From: an uncultured Woeseiaceae bacterium
GTDB lineage: Bacteria; Pseudomonadota; Gammaproteobacteria; Steroidobacterales; Woeseiaceae
Assembly (NCBI GenBank): GCA_945788625.1
Contig: CALZMQ010000020.1
Span: forward strand, 1-64,000
Direction: 5' to 3'
Length of the DNA stretch: 64,000 nt
The notes under the pieces are model-generated. The model searched no databases and was not told the DNA's origin. It saw only the letters and a list, made by a program, of their open reading frames with translations. Shown in pieces: positions 34,349 through 42,920 of the stretch. Numbering within the stretch: position 1 is the first letter of the stretch; each line of letters starts with the position of its first letter. The translations under genes and the position numbers were made by a program.

Positions 34349-34387
34349 CGATTCTCATTACCAAAGACCGGTCCTTCAGACGCTAAT
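34345..34387 (+). repeat. Last attC relic (attC17)
   Basis: ctgacgattctc at the left (including the stop of the HAD gene) and ccttcagacgctaat at the right, only 43 bases apart, so the middle would have been deleted. Beyond it I see no further attC-like sequence; I take it as the distal end of the array. The 111-base gap to the next gene holds nothing else clear. Confidence 0.4.
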
Positions 34388-34459
34388 CTTGTCGCCGGGT
34401 GCGTGACTATCTATGATCGTACGGAATCCAGGTTCGGTTTCCTGTGATAGTGAGGTGAG

Positions 34460-35062
34460 ATGGTGAACGACGAGATATCAGCGATCGAAAAACAACTTTA
34501 CGAACTCACAATGAAGCTCAACGAACTTCGGAAAGCGCATTCCGGAGACGAGGTAAAAAATTACACCTTTTCAACGCTGGAAGGGGACGTTGAGTTGCTC
34601 GAGTTATTCGGCGAAAAAGACAGCCTGCTGGTTATTCACAATATGGGCCAGGGTTGTCGTTACTGCACTCTCTGGGCCGACGGATTCAACGGTTTTCTTC
34701 CCCATCTCGAGTCGGCAATGTCGGTCGTTCTGGTATCGAAAGACCCGCCCGACTTGCAGCGCAGGTTTGCGAACTCGCGTGGCTGGCGCTTCCGCCTCGC
34801 TTCACATGGTGGCGGCGATTACATCAAGGAACAGACTGTCGTACCGGGAGAGAACAACATGCCGGGTGTAGTCGTCTACGAACGCGACGGCAGCCAGATC
34901 CGGCGAAAGAATGCCGCGGTGTTCGGACCTGGGGATTTGTATTGTTCGATCTGGAACCTGCTCGGCATGGCCGGATTGAGCGAGGCCGACTGGACACCGC
35001 AGTACAATTACTGGAGCCGCCCGAAGAAGATGGACGACGGCGGCGCCAACCTGATCGATTGA
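34460..35062 (+). CDS. DUF899-family thioredoxin-like protein
   Basis: The 200-residue protein has a helical N-terminus and then a thioredoxin-like core with HNMGQGCRYCTLWADGFNG (CxxC near residue 66) and GVVVYERDGSQIRR. This fits DUF899, uncharacterised proteins thought to be redox-active. It is the first gene beyond the attC array. Confidence 0.85.
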   Translation: MVNDEISAIEKQLYELTMKLNELRKAHSGDEVKNYTFSTLEGDVELLELFGEKDSLLVIHNMGQGCRYCTLWADGFNGFLPHLESAMSVVLVSKDPPDLQRRFANSRGWRFRLASHGGGDYIKEQTVVPGENNMPGVVVYERDGSQIRRKNAAVFGPGDLYCSIWNLLGMAGLSEADWTPQYNYWSRPKKMDDGGANLID

Positions 35063-35084
35063 GTTTTTTACACCGGAGGAACTG

Positions 35085-35588
35085 ATGGCAGATACCGATC
35101 CATACGCACCGCCAAGTGCCGATATAGAAGTAGATGATCCGACAGGATTGGATTTGGCCAGCCGCGGCGCTCGACTCGGCGGAGCACTGATTGACGGCTT
35201 TCTCGCGTTGATCCTCATGATGCCGCTGATGTACCTCACCGGATACTGGGATCGAGCTGTAGCCGGAGAGGAATCGAACATCGAGATGGTGGCGTGGATT
35301 TCGCTGGGCGCATTTTCCTATCTGCTCTTTCATGGCTACTTGCTGGCGAAGTACGGCCAGACCATCGGTAAACGGGTGGTTGGTACGAGAATAGTGTCTG
35401 TCCACGATTCCAAAATACTGCCGTTGTGGAAGGTATTCGCGGCGAGGTATCTTCCGGTGACCCTGATATCGATGGTGCCATTCGTCGGTGGCCTGTTTGG
35501 CCTAGTCAATGCCCTGTTTATCTTTCGACGGGACAAGAGGTGCGTACACGACCACATTGCCGGAACGCGGGTAGTGGTCGCCAGGTAA
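35085..35588 (+). CDS. RDD-family membrane protein
   Basis: The 167-residue protein has the RDD pattern ASRGARLGGALIDGFLALIL (Arg and Asp in the first helix), YGQTIGKRVVGTRIV and RRDKRCVHDHIAGTRVV. RDD proteins are inner membrane proteins, some acting in ion exchange. Its stop overlaps the next start by one base, so it forms an operon with the zinc-ribbon and endopeptidase genes that follow. Confidence 0.88.
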   Translation: MADTDPYAPPSADIEVDDPTGLDLASRGARLGGALIDGFLALILMMPLMYLTGYWDRAVAGEESNIEMVAWISLGAFSYLLFHGYLLAKYGQTIGKRVVGTRIVSVHDSKILPLWKVFAARYLPVTLISMVPFVGGLFGLVNALFIFRRDKRCVHDHIAGTRVVVAR

Positions 35589-35950
35589 TGAACAACCTGT
35601 GGGATCACCTCCTGAATATGCGCATTTCCAGTGCGACGGCGACGGCCGACCAGGCGCAGGCAAAATCGTACGACCTCGAGCGCCGCGTGAAGCAACTCGA
35701 GGCCGAAGTCGATTCCCTGACCCTGATCCTTATGGGCATGTGGGAGTTGTTGGGGAAATCGAATGGCTTCTACCTGAAAGACCTGGAAGCCAAGATGCAG
35801 GAAATCGACCTCAGGGACGGCACGCTCGATGGAAAACTGAAATCCGGGCCGACCACCTGCGGCGAGTGCGGAAGGGTACTGGGTGACCGCCGAAAAATCT
35901 GCATTTATTGCGGCGCTCACGTTTCGAAAACCAGGCACCTTCCGAAATGA
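35588..35950 (+). CDS. Coiled-coil zinc-ribbon protein, unknown
   Basis: The 120-residue protein has a coiled coil (about residues 20-70, AKSYDLERRVKQLEAEVDSLTL) and a C-terminal zinc ribbon with CGECGRVLGDRRKICIYCGAH (two CxxC pairs, about 90-110). ATG 35588 overlaps the RDD stop by one base, and the stop overlaps the next start by four (ATGA). Function unknown; coupling suggests joint work with its neighbours. Confidence 0.75.
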   Translation: MNNLWDHLLNMRISSATATADQAQAKSYDLERRVKQLEAEVDSLTLILMGMWELLGKSNGFYLKDLEAKMQEIDLRDGTLDGKLKSGPTTCGECGRVLGDRRKICIYCGAHVSKTRHLPK

Positions 35951-36678
35951 CGCCCGCATTGCTCTTACAAACGTCGGATTGCCGGCGCGTCTCGATTGTC
36001 TCGCTGCTCCTCTTGTCGGGTAGCCTGCATGCCGGGGATCCCAGTACCTGCTACGGAACGACCGCGAACGGCTCCCTGGAAAATGGTTGGGAGTTACCTT
36101 CCAGGGGGGCCAACTTCACGGCGTATTCCGGAATGGCCCGCCTGCTTGGCCGTACCTACGTGCACAGCGAGGTGCATTCGCTCGTTGTCGCCGCCTACGC
36201 TGAGCTGGAGGAATCGGCGCCGGGCAAGGTATTCGTTTATGGGGAGACCGGCTTCGAGGACGGCGGCCAATTCAAGCCACACAAGACACATCGCAATGGC
36301 TTGTCGGTGGACTTCATGGTGCCGGTCCTCGACCGGGACGGGAATTCCGTACCGTTGCCGACCGGCATATTCGACAAGTGGGGTTACGATCTGGAATTCG
36401 ACAGCTCGGGGAATTTCGGTGACCTGAGCATCGATGCCGACGCTTTGGCCGAGCACATTTATCAGCTTCACAAGGCCGCGCAAATGCAGGGCATCGCAAT
36501 ATGGCGCGTTGTTTTCGACCCCCAGCTGCAGCCGCTGTTACACGAAAGTGAGCGCTGGCCCTACCTGAAGGAGAACGTGCAGTTCTCCACGAAGCGTTCA
36601 TGGGTGCGCCATGACGAACACTATCACGTCGATTTCGACGTACCCTGCGAGCTTGCAACGGCACCGGGCGGACCGTAA
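35947..36678 (+). CDS. Penicillin-insensitive murein endopeptidase (MepA-like)
   Basis: The 243-residue protein resembles MepA, a periplasmic LAS-family metallopeptidase that cuts D-alanyl-diaminopimelate cross-links. Zinc and catalytic residues are present: His115 and Asp122 (HRNGLSVD), His225 and His227 (DEHYHVDF). A signal peptide precedes (VSIVSLLLLSGSLHAG, about residues 16-30). It is the last gene of a three-gene overlapping set. Confidence 0.85.
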   Translation: MTPALLLQTSDCRRVSIVSLLLLSGSLHAGDPSTCYGTTANGSLENGWELPSRGANFTAYSGMARLLGRTYVHSEVHSLVVAAYAELEESAPGKVFVYGETGFEDGGQFKPHKTHRNGLSVDFMVPVLDRDGNSVPLPTGIFDKWGYDLEFDSSGNFGDLSIDADALAEHIYQLHKAAQMQGIAIWRVVFDPQLQPLLHESERWPYLKENVQFSTKRSWVRHDEHYHVDFDVPCELATAPGGP

Positions 36679-36761
36679 GCTGGATTGAGTTCGTAACCAA
36701 TCCGATCCGGCATGGAGCGATACTTTGTTAGGATTCGTTGCTGCCGCGCTTACCGAACTCC

Positions 36762-37349
36762 GTGAATAGCGCGAAGCATCTCGATACGGAGCAACTCGAG
36801 TCGGGGCTCGGGCAAATTCGACAGTCGCCGAAAGATCTCGGTGAGGTGAAGATGATTGTCCGTCGACCCGATATCGATGAAAGGCAGGTCCTGACAATCG
36901 CCGAGCTCGATGTAAGCGAGGGCATGCTGGGCGACAACTGGGCTCGCCGCGGCAGCTCCCGGACAAGGAACGGCAGCGCCCACCCGGAAATGCAGATTAA
37001 TATCATGAACTCGCGCGTTATCGAGCTGGTTGCCGTGGCCGAGGAACGCTGGCCGCTGGCGGGTGACCAGATCTATCTCGACATGGATCTGAGCAAAGAC
37101 AACCTGCCTGCGGGTACTCGCCTGCAGCTCGGGTCCGCGATTCTCGAGGTCACGAGCATGCCGCATCTGGGCTGCAAGAAGTTCGTCGCGCGATTCGGCC
37201 TCGATGCAATGAAGTTCGTGAATTCCGGCCTGGGTAAACAGCTTTGCCTGCGAGGTATCAATGCGCGGGTGGTGCAATCGGGCACGTTCAGCGTGGGTGA
37301 CGTCGCCATCAAGCTGCCCGCGGCGGGCCCTAGAGCGAGCACTGCGTGA
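36762..37349 (+). CDS. MOSC-domain protein
   Basis: About 195 residues with the MOSC pattern: MIVRRPDIDERQVL, EGMLGDNWARRGSSRTRNG, PEMQINIMNSRVIELVA and the conserved cysteine in SMPHLGCKKFVARFG. MOSC domains use molybdenum cofactor or sulfur chemistry. GTG 36762 follows the DTEQLESGLGQIRQSPKD region best; TTG 36738 is possible. The stop overlaps the next gene (TGATG). Confidence 0.85.
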   Translation: MNSAKHLDTEQLESGLGQIRQSPKDLGEVKMIVRRPDIDERQVLTIAELDVSEGMLGDNWARRGSSRTRNGSAHPEMQINIMNSRVIELVAVAEERWPLAGDQIYLDMDLSKDNLPAGTRLQLGSAILEVTSMPHLGCKKFVARFGLDAMKFVNSGLGKQLCLRGINARVVQSGTFSVGDVAIKLPAAGPRASTA

Positions 37350-37822
37350 TGCCGGGCGACTTTCACCTGGCCCAGGCCAACATTGCCAGCATGCGCGGGA
37401 CACTCGACGAACCTGTCATGGAGGGATTCGTCGCGCGCCTCGAATCGCTCAATGCGCTGGCAGACGCGTCGCCCGGATTTGTCTGGAGGCTGCAGACCGA
37501 AGAGGGCGACGCGACGTCCATACAGGCTTTTGACGACCCGTTGATCCTGTTCAACCTGTCCGTCTGGGCGTCGATAGAGGCGCTCGAGGCGTATGTCTAC
37601 CGCTCCGATCACGTCACTGCCCTGCAGGCACGTAGCGAATGGTTCAGGCGCCCGGACAAGCCGCCGTTCGTGTTGTGGTGGATCAAGGCAGGCCACATTC
37701 CAACGGACGCCGAAGCAAAATCCCGGTTGGAGATGCTGTGGGAGAACGGGCCAACAGCGGAGGCGTTCACCTTCAGGCATCGATTCGAGCCTCCAACAGC
37801 GACAAACGCCCTGCGATCCTGA
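37349..37822 (+). CDS. DUF3291-family protein
   Basis: A 157-residue protein with HLAQANIASMRGTLDEPVMEGFV, SPGFVWRLQTEEGDA, LFNLSVWASIEALEAYVY and the WFRRPDKPPFVLWWIKAGHIPT segment, all typical of DUF3291, a dimeric ferredoxin-like fold of unknown role. It overlaps the MOSC gene and is followed two bases later by a VOC gene. Confidence 0.85.
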   Translation: MPGDFHLAQANIASMRGTLDEPVMEGFVARLESLNALADASPGFVWRLQTEEGDATSIQAFDDPLILFNLSVWASIEALEAYVYRSDHVTALQARSEWFRRPDKPPFVLWWIKAGHIPTDAEAKSRLEMLWENGPTAEAFTFRHRFEPPTATNALRS

Positions 37823-37824
37823 CC

Positions 37825-38217
37825 ATGGATCTCAACCAGGTCACAGTTCCGTGCACCGACTACGATGCGTCACTGCGCTTTTACCAGACACTCGGGTTGC
37901 GGCAGATCGTCCACAGCCCACCACGCTACGCGCGCTTCGAAACCGAATCGGGCACGACCTTCTCCATTCATCTTGCTGACGCTGCGCGCGCGGATAGCGC
38001 TGTCGTCATATATTTCGAGGTCGCCGACGTTGACGCAACTGTCGAGCGCTTGCGCAAACTCGGCCTGCAATTCGATACAGAGCCCACAGACCAGGACTGG
38101 CGATGGAGGGAGGCGTATATCTCCGATCCAGCCGGTAATCGAGTGTGTATCTATCATGCCGGTGACAACCGCAGGTACCCGCCGTGGAGAATCGCGCAGA
38201 ACGACGCATCGTCGTAG
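37825..38217 (+). CDS. VOC/glyoxalase-family protein
   Basis: The 130-residue protein has the two beta-alpha-beta-beta-beta units of the VOC fold: LNQVTVPCTDYDASLRFYQTLGL and VVIYFEVADVDATVERLRKLGL, ending YISDPAGNRVCIYHAG. Substrate unknown. ATG 37825 is the family-like start. Confidence 0.85.
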   Translation: MDLNQVTVPCTDYDASLRFYQTLGLRQIVHSPPRYARFETESGTTFSIHLADAARADSAVVIYFEVADVDATVERLRKLGLQFDTEPTDQDWRWREAYISDPAGNRVCIYHAGDNRRYPPWRIAQNDASS

Positions 38218-38218
38218 T

Positions 38219-39265
38219 TTACGTCGCGCTCCGGGAAGATCCCCTGCTCCGCAAAAGGTAATCCGCGATGCGGCGCATGCCGGTCGCGACCGGATCGACC
38301 GCGGGCAGCTTGTACCTTTGTTCCAGGTTTGCGAGGTACGCACTGCGATCGGCATCGTTCAGCGTCGTTGTATTGACGCTGATGCCGGCGAATTCGCAGT
38401 GCGGATTCGTTACCCGGGCGGCCGCCAGCACACGGTCGATGAAGTCCTCCAGCGGCGGGATCGGGTAGTGGTCCGCGACGTCGAGGATCTCGCGGCGACT
38501 CGCGTCGTGACACAGAACGAGCGCATCGGGCTGGGAGCCGTGCAGCAAGCCCAGCGTGACCCCGGCATAGCTCGGGTGAAACAGCGATCCCTGTCCTTCG
38601 ATCACGTCCCAATGATCCGGCCGATTGTCCGGTGACAGCACCTCGGCCGCGCCCGCAATGAAGTCAGCGGGCACCGCGTCGATGGCAATTCCCTCACCGG
38701 CGATCATGATGCCTGTCTGCCCCGTGGCCCTGAATGTTGCATCGATGCCGCGCCGCGAGAGTTCCACGTGAAGCGCGAGGGCGCTGTATTTCTTGCCGAC
38801 AACGCAGTCGGTCCCGACCGTCAGGACACGCTTGCCGCTGCGCTTCTTGCCAAGCCCGCACGGCAAGCCGGACGGCGGCGTTCGCACATCGATCAAATCT
38901 GCACCGCCCTCGCGAGCTGCCGCGACGAGTTGCGGAAAATCACCGAGTTTGTGATGCAGGCCGGACGCGATATTCACGCCCGCTGTTGCGAATTCAATCA
39001 ACGGCGGCAGCCAGCTGGCCCGAATCCGGCCGCCGGTGGGTGCAACCCCGATGATCACGGTGCGAACGCCGGCTGAGAGAGCAGCCGCTACGGAGAGGTC
39101 GGGTAAACCACAATCCACCGGACACCCGGCAAACCTCATCTGGCCGGCACAGCGCTCGGCGCGCCACCAGGCGATGCCCAAACCGGTCTTCGCATCGAGG
39201 TCGCTGCCGACGTCGCCGAGAAAGACCAGGTACGGCGCCTCTAGTTTGATCGTTGTTATTTTCAT
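38219..39265 (-). CDS. dgcN: D-glutamate N-acetyltransferase-like (DgcN family, DUF1611)
   Basis: The 348-residue protein fits the DUF1611 family, in which DgcN acetylates D-glutamate as an entry into D-amino-acid breakdown. Visible: LGDVGSDLDAKTGLGIAWWR near the N-terminus, a P-loop-like TVGTDCVVGKKYSALAL, and VIEGQGSLFHPSYAGVTLGLLHGS. DgcN is often next to the dehydrogenase/epimerase gene dgcA; none is here. It is divergent from the methyltransferase gene. Confidence 0.8.
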   Translation of the reverse strand: MKITTIKLEAPYLVFLGDVGSDLDAKTGLGIAWWRAERCAGQMRFAGCPVDCGLPDLSVAAALSAGVRTVIIGVAPTGGRIRASWLPPLIEFATAGVNIASGLHHKLGDFPQLVAAAREGGADLIDVRTPPSGLPCGLGKKRSGKRVLTVGTDCVVGKKYSALALHVELSRRGIDATFRATGQTGIMIAGEGIAIDAVPADFIAGAAEVLSPDNRPDHWDVIEGQGSLFHPSYAGVTLGLLHGSQPDALVLCHDASRREILDVADHYPIPPLEDFIDRVLAAARVTNPHCEFAGISVNTTTLNDADRSAYLANLEQRYKLPAVDPVATGMRRIADYLLRSRGSSRSAT

Positions 39266-39344
39266 GGGGCCGGTACCGAGTATAGTATGCGCATAGCGAC
39301 GGGAGCGATCGCAGTTTCGGTAAGGATATGGACGGGGTCAGCAG

Positions 39345-39965
39345 GTGAGCGGGGAACGCAAACTTCACTGGGAGCGTGTCTACGAGGGTAAAGAACCTAC
39401 CGAGGTGTCGTGGTACCAGCCCGTACCCGAGAAATCGCTCGAGTTGATCCATTCTGCAGCGCGGTCGACGTCAGACTCGATCATAGACGTTGGCGGCGGC
39501 GCGAGCTCTCTCGTGGATCGCTTACTGGATGTGGGTTACGAGGACGTCAGCGTGCTGGATATTTCGGGCAAGGCGCTGCAGCAATCCGTTGCCCGCCTGG
39601 GCGATCTCGCTGCCCGCGTGCGTTGGATAGAAGCCGACATCACAGACTTCAATCCATCGCGTTCCTACGCGGTCTGGCATGATCGAGCCGTGTTTCATTT
39701 CCTCACCGAGGAGACGGATCGACAGCGCTACATCGCCGCGATGAAAGCTGCGTTGCGAGCCGAAGGGCATTTCCTGCTGGCGACCTTCGGGCCCGAGGGT
39801 CCGCTGCGGTGCAGCGGACTCGATATTCGACGCTACAGTGTCGAGATGCTGCGACAACTTCTTGGCGACGACTTCGTGTTGCAGAGTGAGGAGATCGACG
39901 AGCATCGGACGCCGGCGGGTGCGACGCAACAGTTTCTTTACTCCTGGTGGCAGGCCAGGGCCTGA
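39345..39965 (+). CDS. Class I SAM-dependent methyltransferase
   Basis: The 206-residue protein starts HWERVYEGKEPTEVSWYQPVPE and has the SAM-binding motif IIDVGGGASSLVDRLL (about 46-61), DISGKAL and EADITDF, followed by WHDRAVFHFL. The family is common in proteobacteria with unknown substrate. GTG 39345 is the start, divergent from dgcN with 79 bases between that include tatagtatg. Confidence 0.88.
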   Translation: MSGERKLHWERVYEGKEPTEVSWYQPVPEKSLELIHSAARSTSDSIIDVGGGASSLVDRLLDVGYEDVSVLDISGKALQQSVARLGDLAARVRWIEADITDFNPSRSYAVWHDRAVFHFLTEETDRQRYIAAMKAALRAEGHFLLATFGPEGPLRCSGLDIRRYSVEMLRQLLGDDFVLQSEEIDEHRTPAGATQQFLYSWWQARA

Positions 39966-39980
39966 GAAAGGAGAACAAGC

Positions 39981-40370
39981 ATGGATATCAATATCTGGGC
40001 CGTTATCGTCGCGGCCGCATCGAGCTTCTTGCTGGGCGGACTCTGGTACTCCCCCGCGGTATTCCTCAAACCCTGGAACAAGGCAATGGGTCGCACCACG
40101 GAAGACGACGGCCATCCTGCAAAAGTCTTCGGCTTGAGCTTCGTCTTCGCACTGATATCCGCCTACGTATTCGCGATGCTCCTGGGGCCCGAGCCGGTGC
40201 TGTCGGAGGCGTGGAAAGCGGGCCTCCTGGTCGGGCTCGGATTTGTCGGCGCGAGTTTCGGCATCAACTACCAGTTCGCCAACCGGCCGTTCAGCGCGCT
40301 GTTTATCGACGGCGGTTATCACACGTGCCAGTTCGTGGTGTACGGGTTGATTCTCGGTGCCTGGCACTGA
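39981..40370 (+). CDS. DUF1761 membrane protein
   Basis: A 129-residue inner-membrane protein with four helices and the DUF1761 pattern FLLGGLWYSPAVFLKPW and the C-terminal YHTCQFVVYGLILGAW. Function unknown. It starts 15 bases after the methyltransferase gene, with a strong ggag. Confidence 0.85.
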   Translation: MDINIWAVIVAAASSFLLGGLWYSPAVFLKPWNKAMGRTTEDDGHPAKVFGLSFVFALISAYVFAMLLGPEPVLSEAWKAGLLVGLGFVGASFGINYQFANRPFSALFIDGGYHTCQFVVYGLILGAWH

Positions 40371-40372
40371 TA

Positions 40373-40897
40373 GTGGGCGACCCGGGCTGGTTCCTCGAGA
40401 CGGAGCGACTACGGTTACGGCGCGTAACGCTCGACGATGCCAACTTGATGCTGGCAATCTGGAACGATCCCGCATTTATTCGGCACGTCGGCGACCGGGG
40501 TGTGCGAACGGTCGAAGCGGCAGAAGAAGCGATGCAGGACGGCGCGTTCAGGCTCTATGACGACTATGGTTACGGCCCCTATTGCGTCTCACTCAAGTCC
40601 GACGGTGCGCAAATTGGAATCTGCGGCCTGTTTCGCCGTGACATTCTCGACGACCCTGACTTAGGCTTTGGATTGCTTCCGGAATACTGCGGCAACGGCT
40701 ATGCCGGTGAGGCCGCCACGGCCGTGGTCTCCCACGCGCGCGACGATCTTGGTATCCAGCGGCTCGCGGCGATCGTCTCGCCGGGGAACGCCGCCTCCAT
40801 CGGGCTGATCGAAAAACTCGGGCTCACGTTCGACCAGGGAATTACAATGCCGGGCGAGGAAAACGAGATAAGCCTCTATAGTATGACGCTGGGTTGA
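40373..40897 (+). CDS. GNAT-family N-acetyltransferase
   Basis: The 174-residue protein resembles RimJ/RimL-type acetyltransferases: FLETERLRLRRVTLDDANLM, GFGLLPEYCGNGYAGEAATAV (acetyl-CoA site) and GNAASIGLIEKLGLTF. Substrate unknown. GTG 40373 lies two bases after the DUF1761 stop. Confidence 0.88.
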   Translation: MGDPGWFLETERLRLRRVTLDDANLMLAIWNDPAFIRHVGDRGVRTVEAAEEAMQDGAFRLYDDYGYGPYCVSLKSDGAQIGICGLFRRDILDDPDLGFGLLPEYCGNGYAGEAATAVVSHARDDLGIQRLAAIVSPGNAASIGLIEKLGLTFDQGITMPGEENEISLYSMTLG

Positions 40898-40912
40898 AAA
40901 TGCGGGAGTGAC

Positions 40913-41401
40913 ATGGGGTTATTGATGAACGACGGTGCCCGAACGGGATTATTTTTCGGTGCGACATCCGGTGTGATCACGACGATAGGCCTGATCGTCG
41001 GGCTCAACTCCGGCACCCGATCCATTACGGCCGTACTGGGCGGCATACTCGTAATTGCCGTCGCGGACGCGATGTCCGACGCGCTCGGCATTCACCTTGC
41101 GGAAGAGGCGGATCCGAATACGACACACGCGCATGTCTGGTCGGCGACGATCGCCACCTTCATTACGAAGTTCGTATTCTCGATCAGCTTTGCAGTGCCG
41201 CTGCTGTTACTGCCGCTATCAACGGCCGTAATAGCGTCCGTTGCCTGGGGCATGCTGGTCATCACGGTGCTGAGCTATTTTCTCGCGCGATCGCAGGACG
41301 AGTCACCGCTGGCCATCGTCGCCGAACACCTGGGAATCGCGGGTCTGGTCGTAATACTATCCCACTACATTGGCGTGTGGGTGGCAGCAACGTTTGGCTA
41401 G
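40913..41401 (+). CDS. VIT1/CCC1-like membrane protein
   Basis: The 162-residue protein resembles VIT/CCC1 iron or manganese transporters at the start (GATSGVITTIGLIVGLNSG, then AVADAMSDALGIHLAEEAD) and has four to five helices. It is shorter than the full family (about 220-240), so transport is plausible but unproven. Confidence 0.7.
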   Translation: MGLLMNDGARTGLFFGATSGVITTIGLIVGLNSGTRSITAVLGGILVIAVADAMSDALGIHLAEEADPNTTHAHVWSATIATFITKFVFSISFAVPLLLLPLSTAVIASVAWGMLVITVLSYFLARSQDESPLAIVAEHLGIAGLVVILSHYIGVWVAATFG

Positions 41402-41491
41402 GTGGAACAGGCTATGAGCAAAGCGGCGCAGATTGCATCGAACTTCGTGGTCATGAGGCGGGACCAACCGCGTCGTGGCACTGCTTAGGGG

Positions 41492-41887
41492 ATGACAGGT
41501 ACAGACGACATCACCGACTGGCGGCAACTGCGCGAATTTGCCGGCGTCGACCTGACGAACTCGTTCGTGTTGTCATGGCACGCGGAGGCCGGCGCCTTGT
41601 TGGTCGATGTCGATGTGTGTCTCCTGCCCGAGCACGCCTTTTACGAGAAGCCAAGGCCGGCCGAAAAGGCCTGTATACGCCCGGCATACGTCGAATTTCC
41701 CCACTGCGAGGGCCTGGGCCTGAACGGCGAGTTTGAGTCAGATACCTTTGATATTGCAGGAAATATCGGTCACGGGGGAATTTCCGGGTTTTGCCGCCGC
41801 GCGGATGGGCGTTACGAAATCAGCGGGGAGTTTGGTACGGTGCTCGTAGACGCTGAGCGTCCGATTCTGAGGCTGAAGGGTCCGTAA
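41492..41887 (+). CDS. Hypothetical protein
   Basis: 131 residues, cytoplasmic, mostly beta (DITDWRQLREFAGVDLTNSFVLSW, LLVDVDVCLLPEHAFY, GRYEISGEFGTVLVDAERPIL, shown in pieces). No family recognised. It follows the VIT-like gene after 90 bases and precedes a VOC gene after 18. Confidence 0.6.
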   Translation: MTGTDDITDWRQLREFAGVDLTNSFVLSWHAEAGALLVDVDVCLLPEHAFYEKPRPAEKACIRPAYVEFPHCEGLGLNGEFESDTFDIAGNIGHGGISGFCRRADGRYEISGEFGTVLVDAERPILRLKGP

Positions 41888-41905
41888 GATCGTGAGGAGG
41901 CATGC

Positions 41906-42265
41906 ATGAGAGCAGAGAACCGGATTGACTACGTCGAAATTCCTGTCACCGATCTGAAAAAGACGCGCGAGTTCTTCTCGGCGATGTTCGGCTGGTCGTT
42001 CAAGGAGTGGGGCGACGACTATATGAGTTTCAACGATGGCCGACTGGACGGAGGTTTTCGCCGCGCCGAAGAACCGGCTCCGTCGACCGGTGTGCTGGCG
42101 GTGTTTTACAGCGAGGACCTCGAGCGTGATGTCGAAAGAGTCCAGAAATTTGGTGCCACGATATGCGAGGAAATCTTTTCTTTTCCGGGCGGCCGACGAT
42201 TTCATTTCACCGATCCCGTCGGCACCGAGTACGCTATCTGGTCGGCGAATCCCGAACAAGAATGA
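41906..42265 (+). CDS. VOC-family protein
   Basis: 119 residues with IDYVEIPVTDLKKTREFFSAMFGW, DLERDVERVQKFGATI and FHFTDPVGTEYAIWS, typical of VOC proteins of the glyoxalase type. A gaggag motif (41891-41896 area) precedes ATG 41906. Substrate unknown. Confidence 0.88.
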   Translation: MRAENRIDYVEIPVTDLKKTREFFSAMFGWSFKEWGDDYMSFNDGRLDGGFRRAEEPAPSTGVLAVFYSEDLERDVERVQKFGATICEEIFSFPGGRRFHFTDPVGTEYAIWSANPEQE

Positions 42266-42287
42266 AAACAACCGCGGAGCGTAAGAG

Positions 42288-42911
42288 ATGGCCGAATTGA
42301 TTGATCACCCCTGTGTACAACACAAACTCGCGATCATTCGTGCTGCGGACACCGGGCACAAGCGATTTCGGGAGCTCTCGACCGAGATCACGAAATTCGT
42401 CTGTTACGAGGCCCTGAAGAACATCAAGACGAAACAGGTCACGGTCGAAACCCCGGTCGCCGCGGCGAGCTGCCGCAAGATTGACACCGACATCGTGGTT
42501 ATACCCATTCTGCGTGCCGGCGTCGGCATGCTCGAAGGCATACTCGAGCTGGTTCCTACGGCCAGAGTCGGCTTTGTCGGCCTCTATCGCGACGAGGTGA
42601 CGAAACTGCCGGTTACCTATTACGAACGGTACCCGCCACAAATTGAGGGTGGCACGTGCATCGTCATTGACCCGATGCTTGCGACCGGCGGCTCGACCGC
42701 GGCAGCAATCGATTTGTTGAAGGCGAAGGGTGCCGACAATGTTGTCGTCGTGTGCATCGTGACGTGCCCTGAGGGTATCGAGCTCGTTGAATCTGCGCAT
42801 CCGGACGTGCGGATTTATGCCGCGGCGATCGACGAGAAGCTGAACGAAAAGAAATACATCGTACCCGGACTCGGTGACGCGGGCGACCGACTGTTTGGCA
42901 CGTCACATTGA
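42288..42911 (+). CDS. upp: Uracil phosphoribosyltransferase
   Basis: Salvages uracil to UMP using PRPP. The 207-residue protein has the family length and motifs: HPCVQHKLAIIRAADT, PILRAGVGMLEG, and the PRPP-binding DPMLATGGSTAAAI (about 127-140), ending PGLGDAGDRLFGT. The gene is 22 bases after the VOC gene. Confidence 0.96.
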   Translation: MAELIDHPCVQHKLAIIRAADTGHKRFRELSTEITKFVCYEALKNIKTKQVTVETPVAAASCRKIDTDIVVIPILRAGVGMLEGILELVPTARVGFVGLYRDEVTKLPVTYYERYPPQIEGGTCIVIDPMLATGGSTAAAIDLLKAKGADNVVVVCIVTCPEGIELVESAHPDVRIYAAAIDEKLNEKKYIVPGLGDAGDRLFGTSH

Positions 42912-42920
42912 GGGACACAC

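Larger units (their letters stand above)
22035..34387 (+). mobile_element. Decapitated chromosomal integron: attC/cassette array with intI remnant
   Basis: The element consists of a truncated intI on the minus strand (22035-22178), then about 17 attC sites or relics separating cassettes that are all on the plus strand. No attI and no full integrase are in the window, so it matches a CALIN (attC cluster lacking an integrase) that arose by deletion from a real integron. Sites to about 27.7 kb keep both core sites; from 28.2 kb on they decay. Base composition is visibly richer in A+T than the flanking housekeeping genes in several cassettes. Confidence 0.9.

Noticed and set aside
37639..37824. 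62-residue extension of the VOC protein
   Set aside because: It is out-of-frame sequence of the DUF3291 gene; ATG 37825 gives the family N-terminus.
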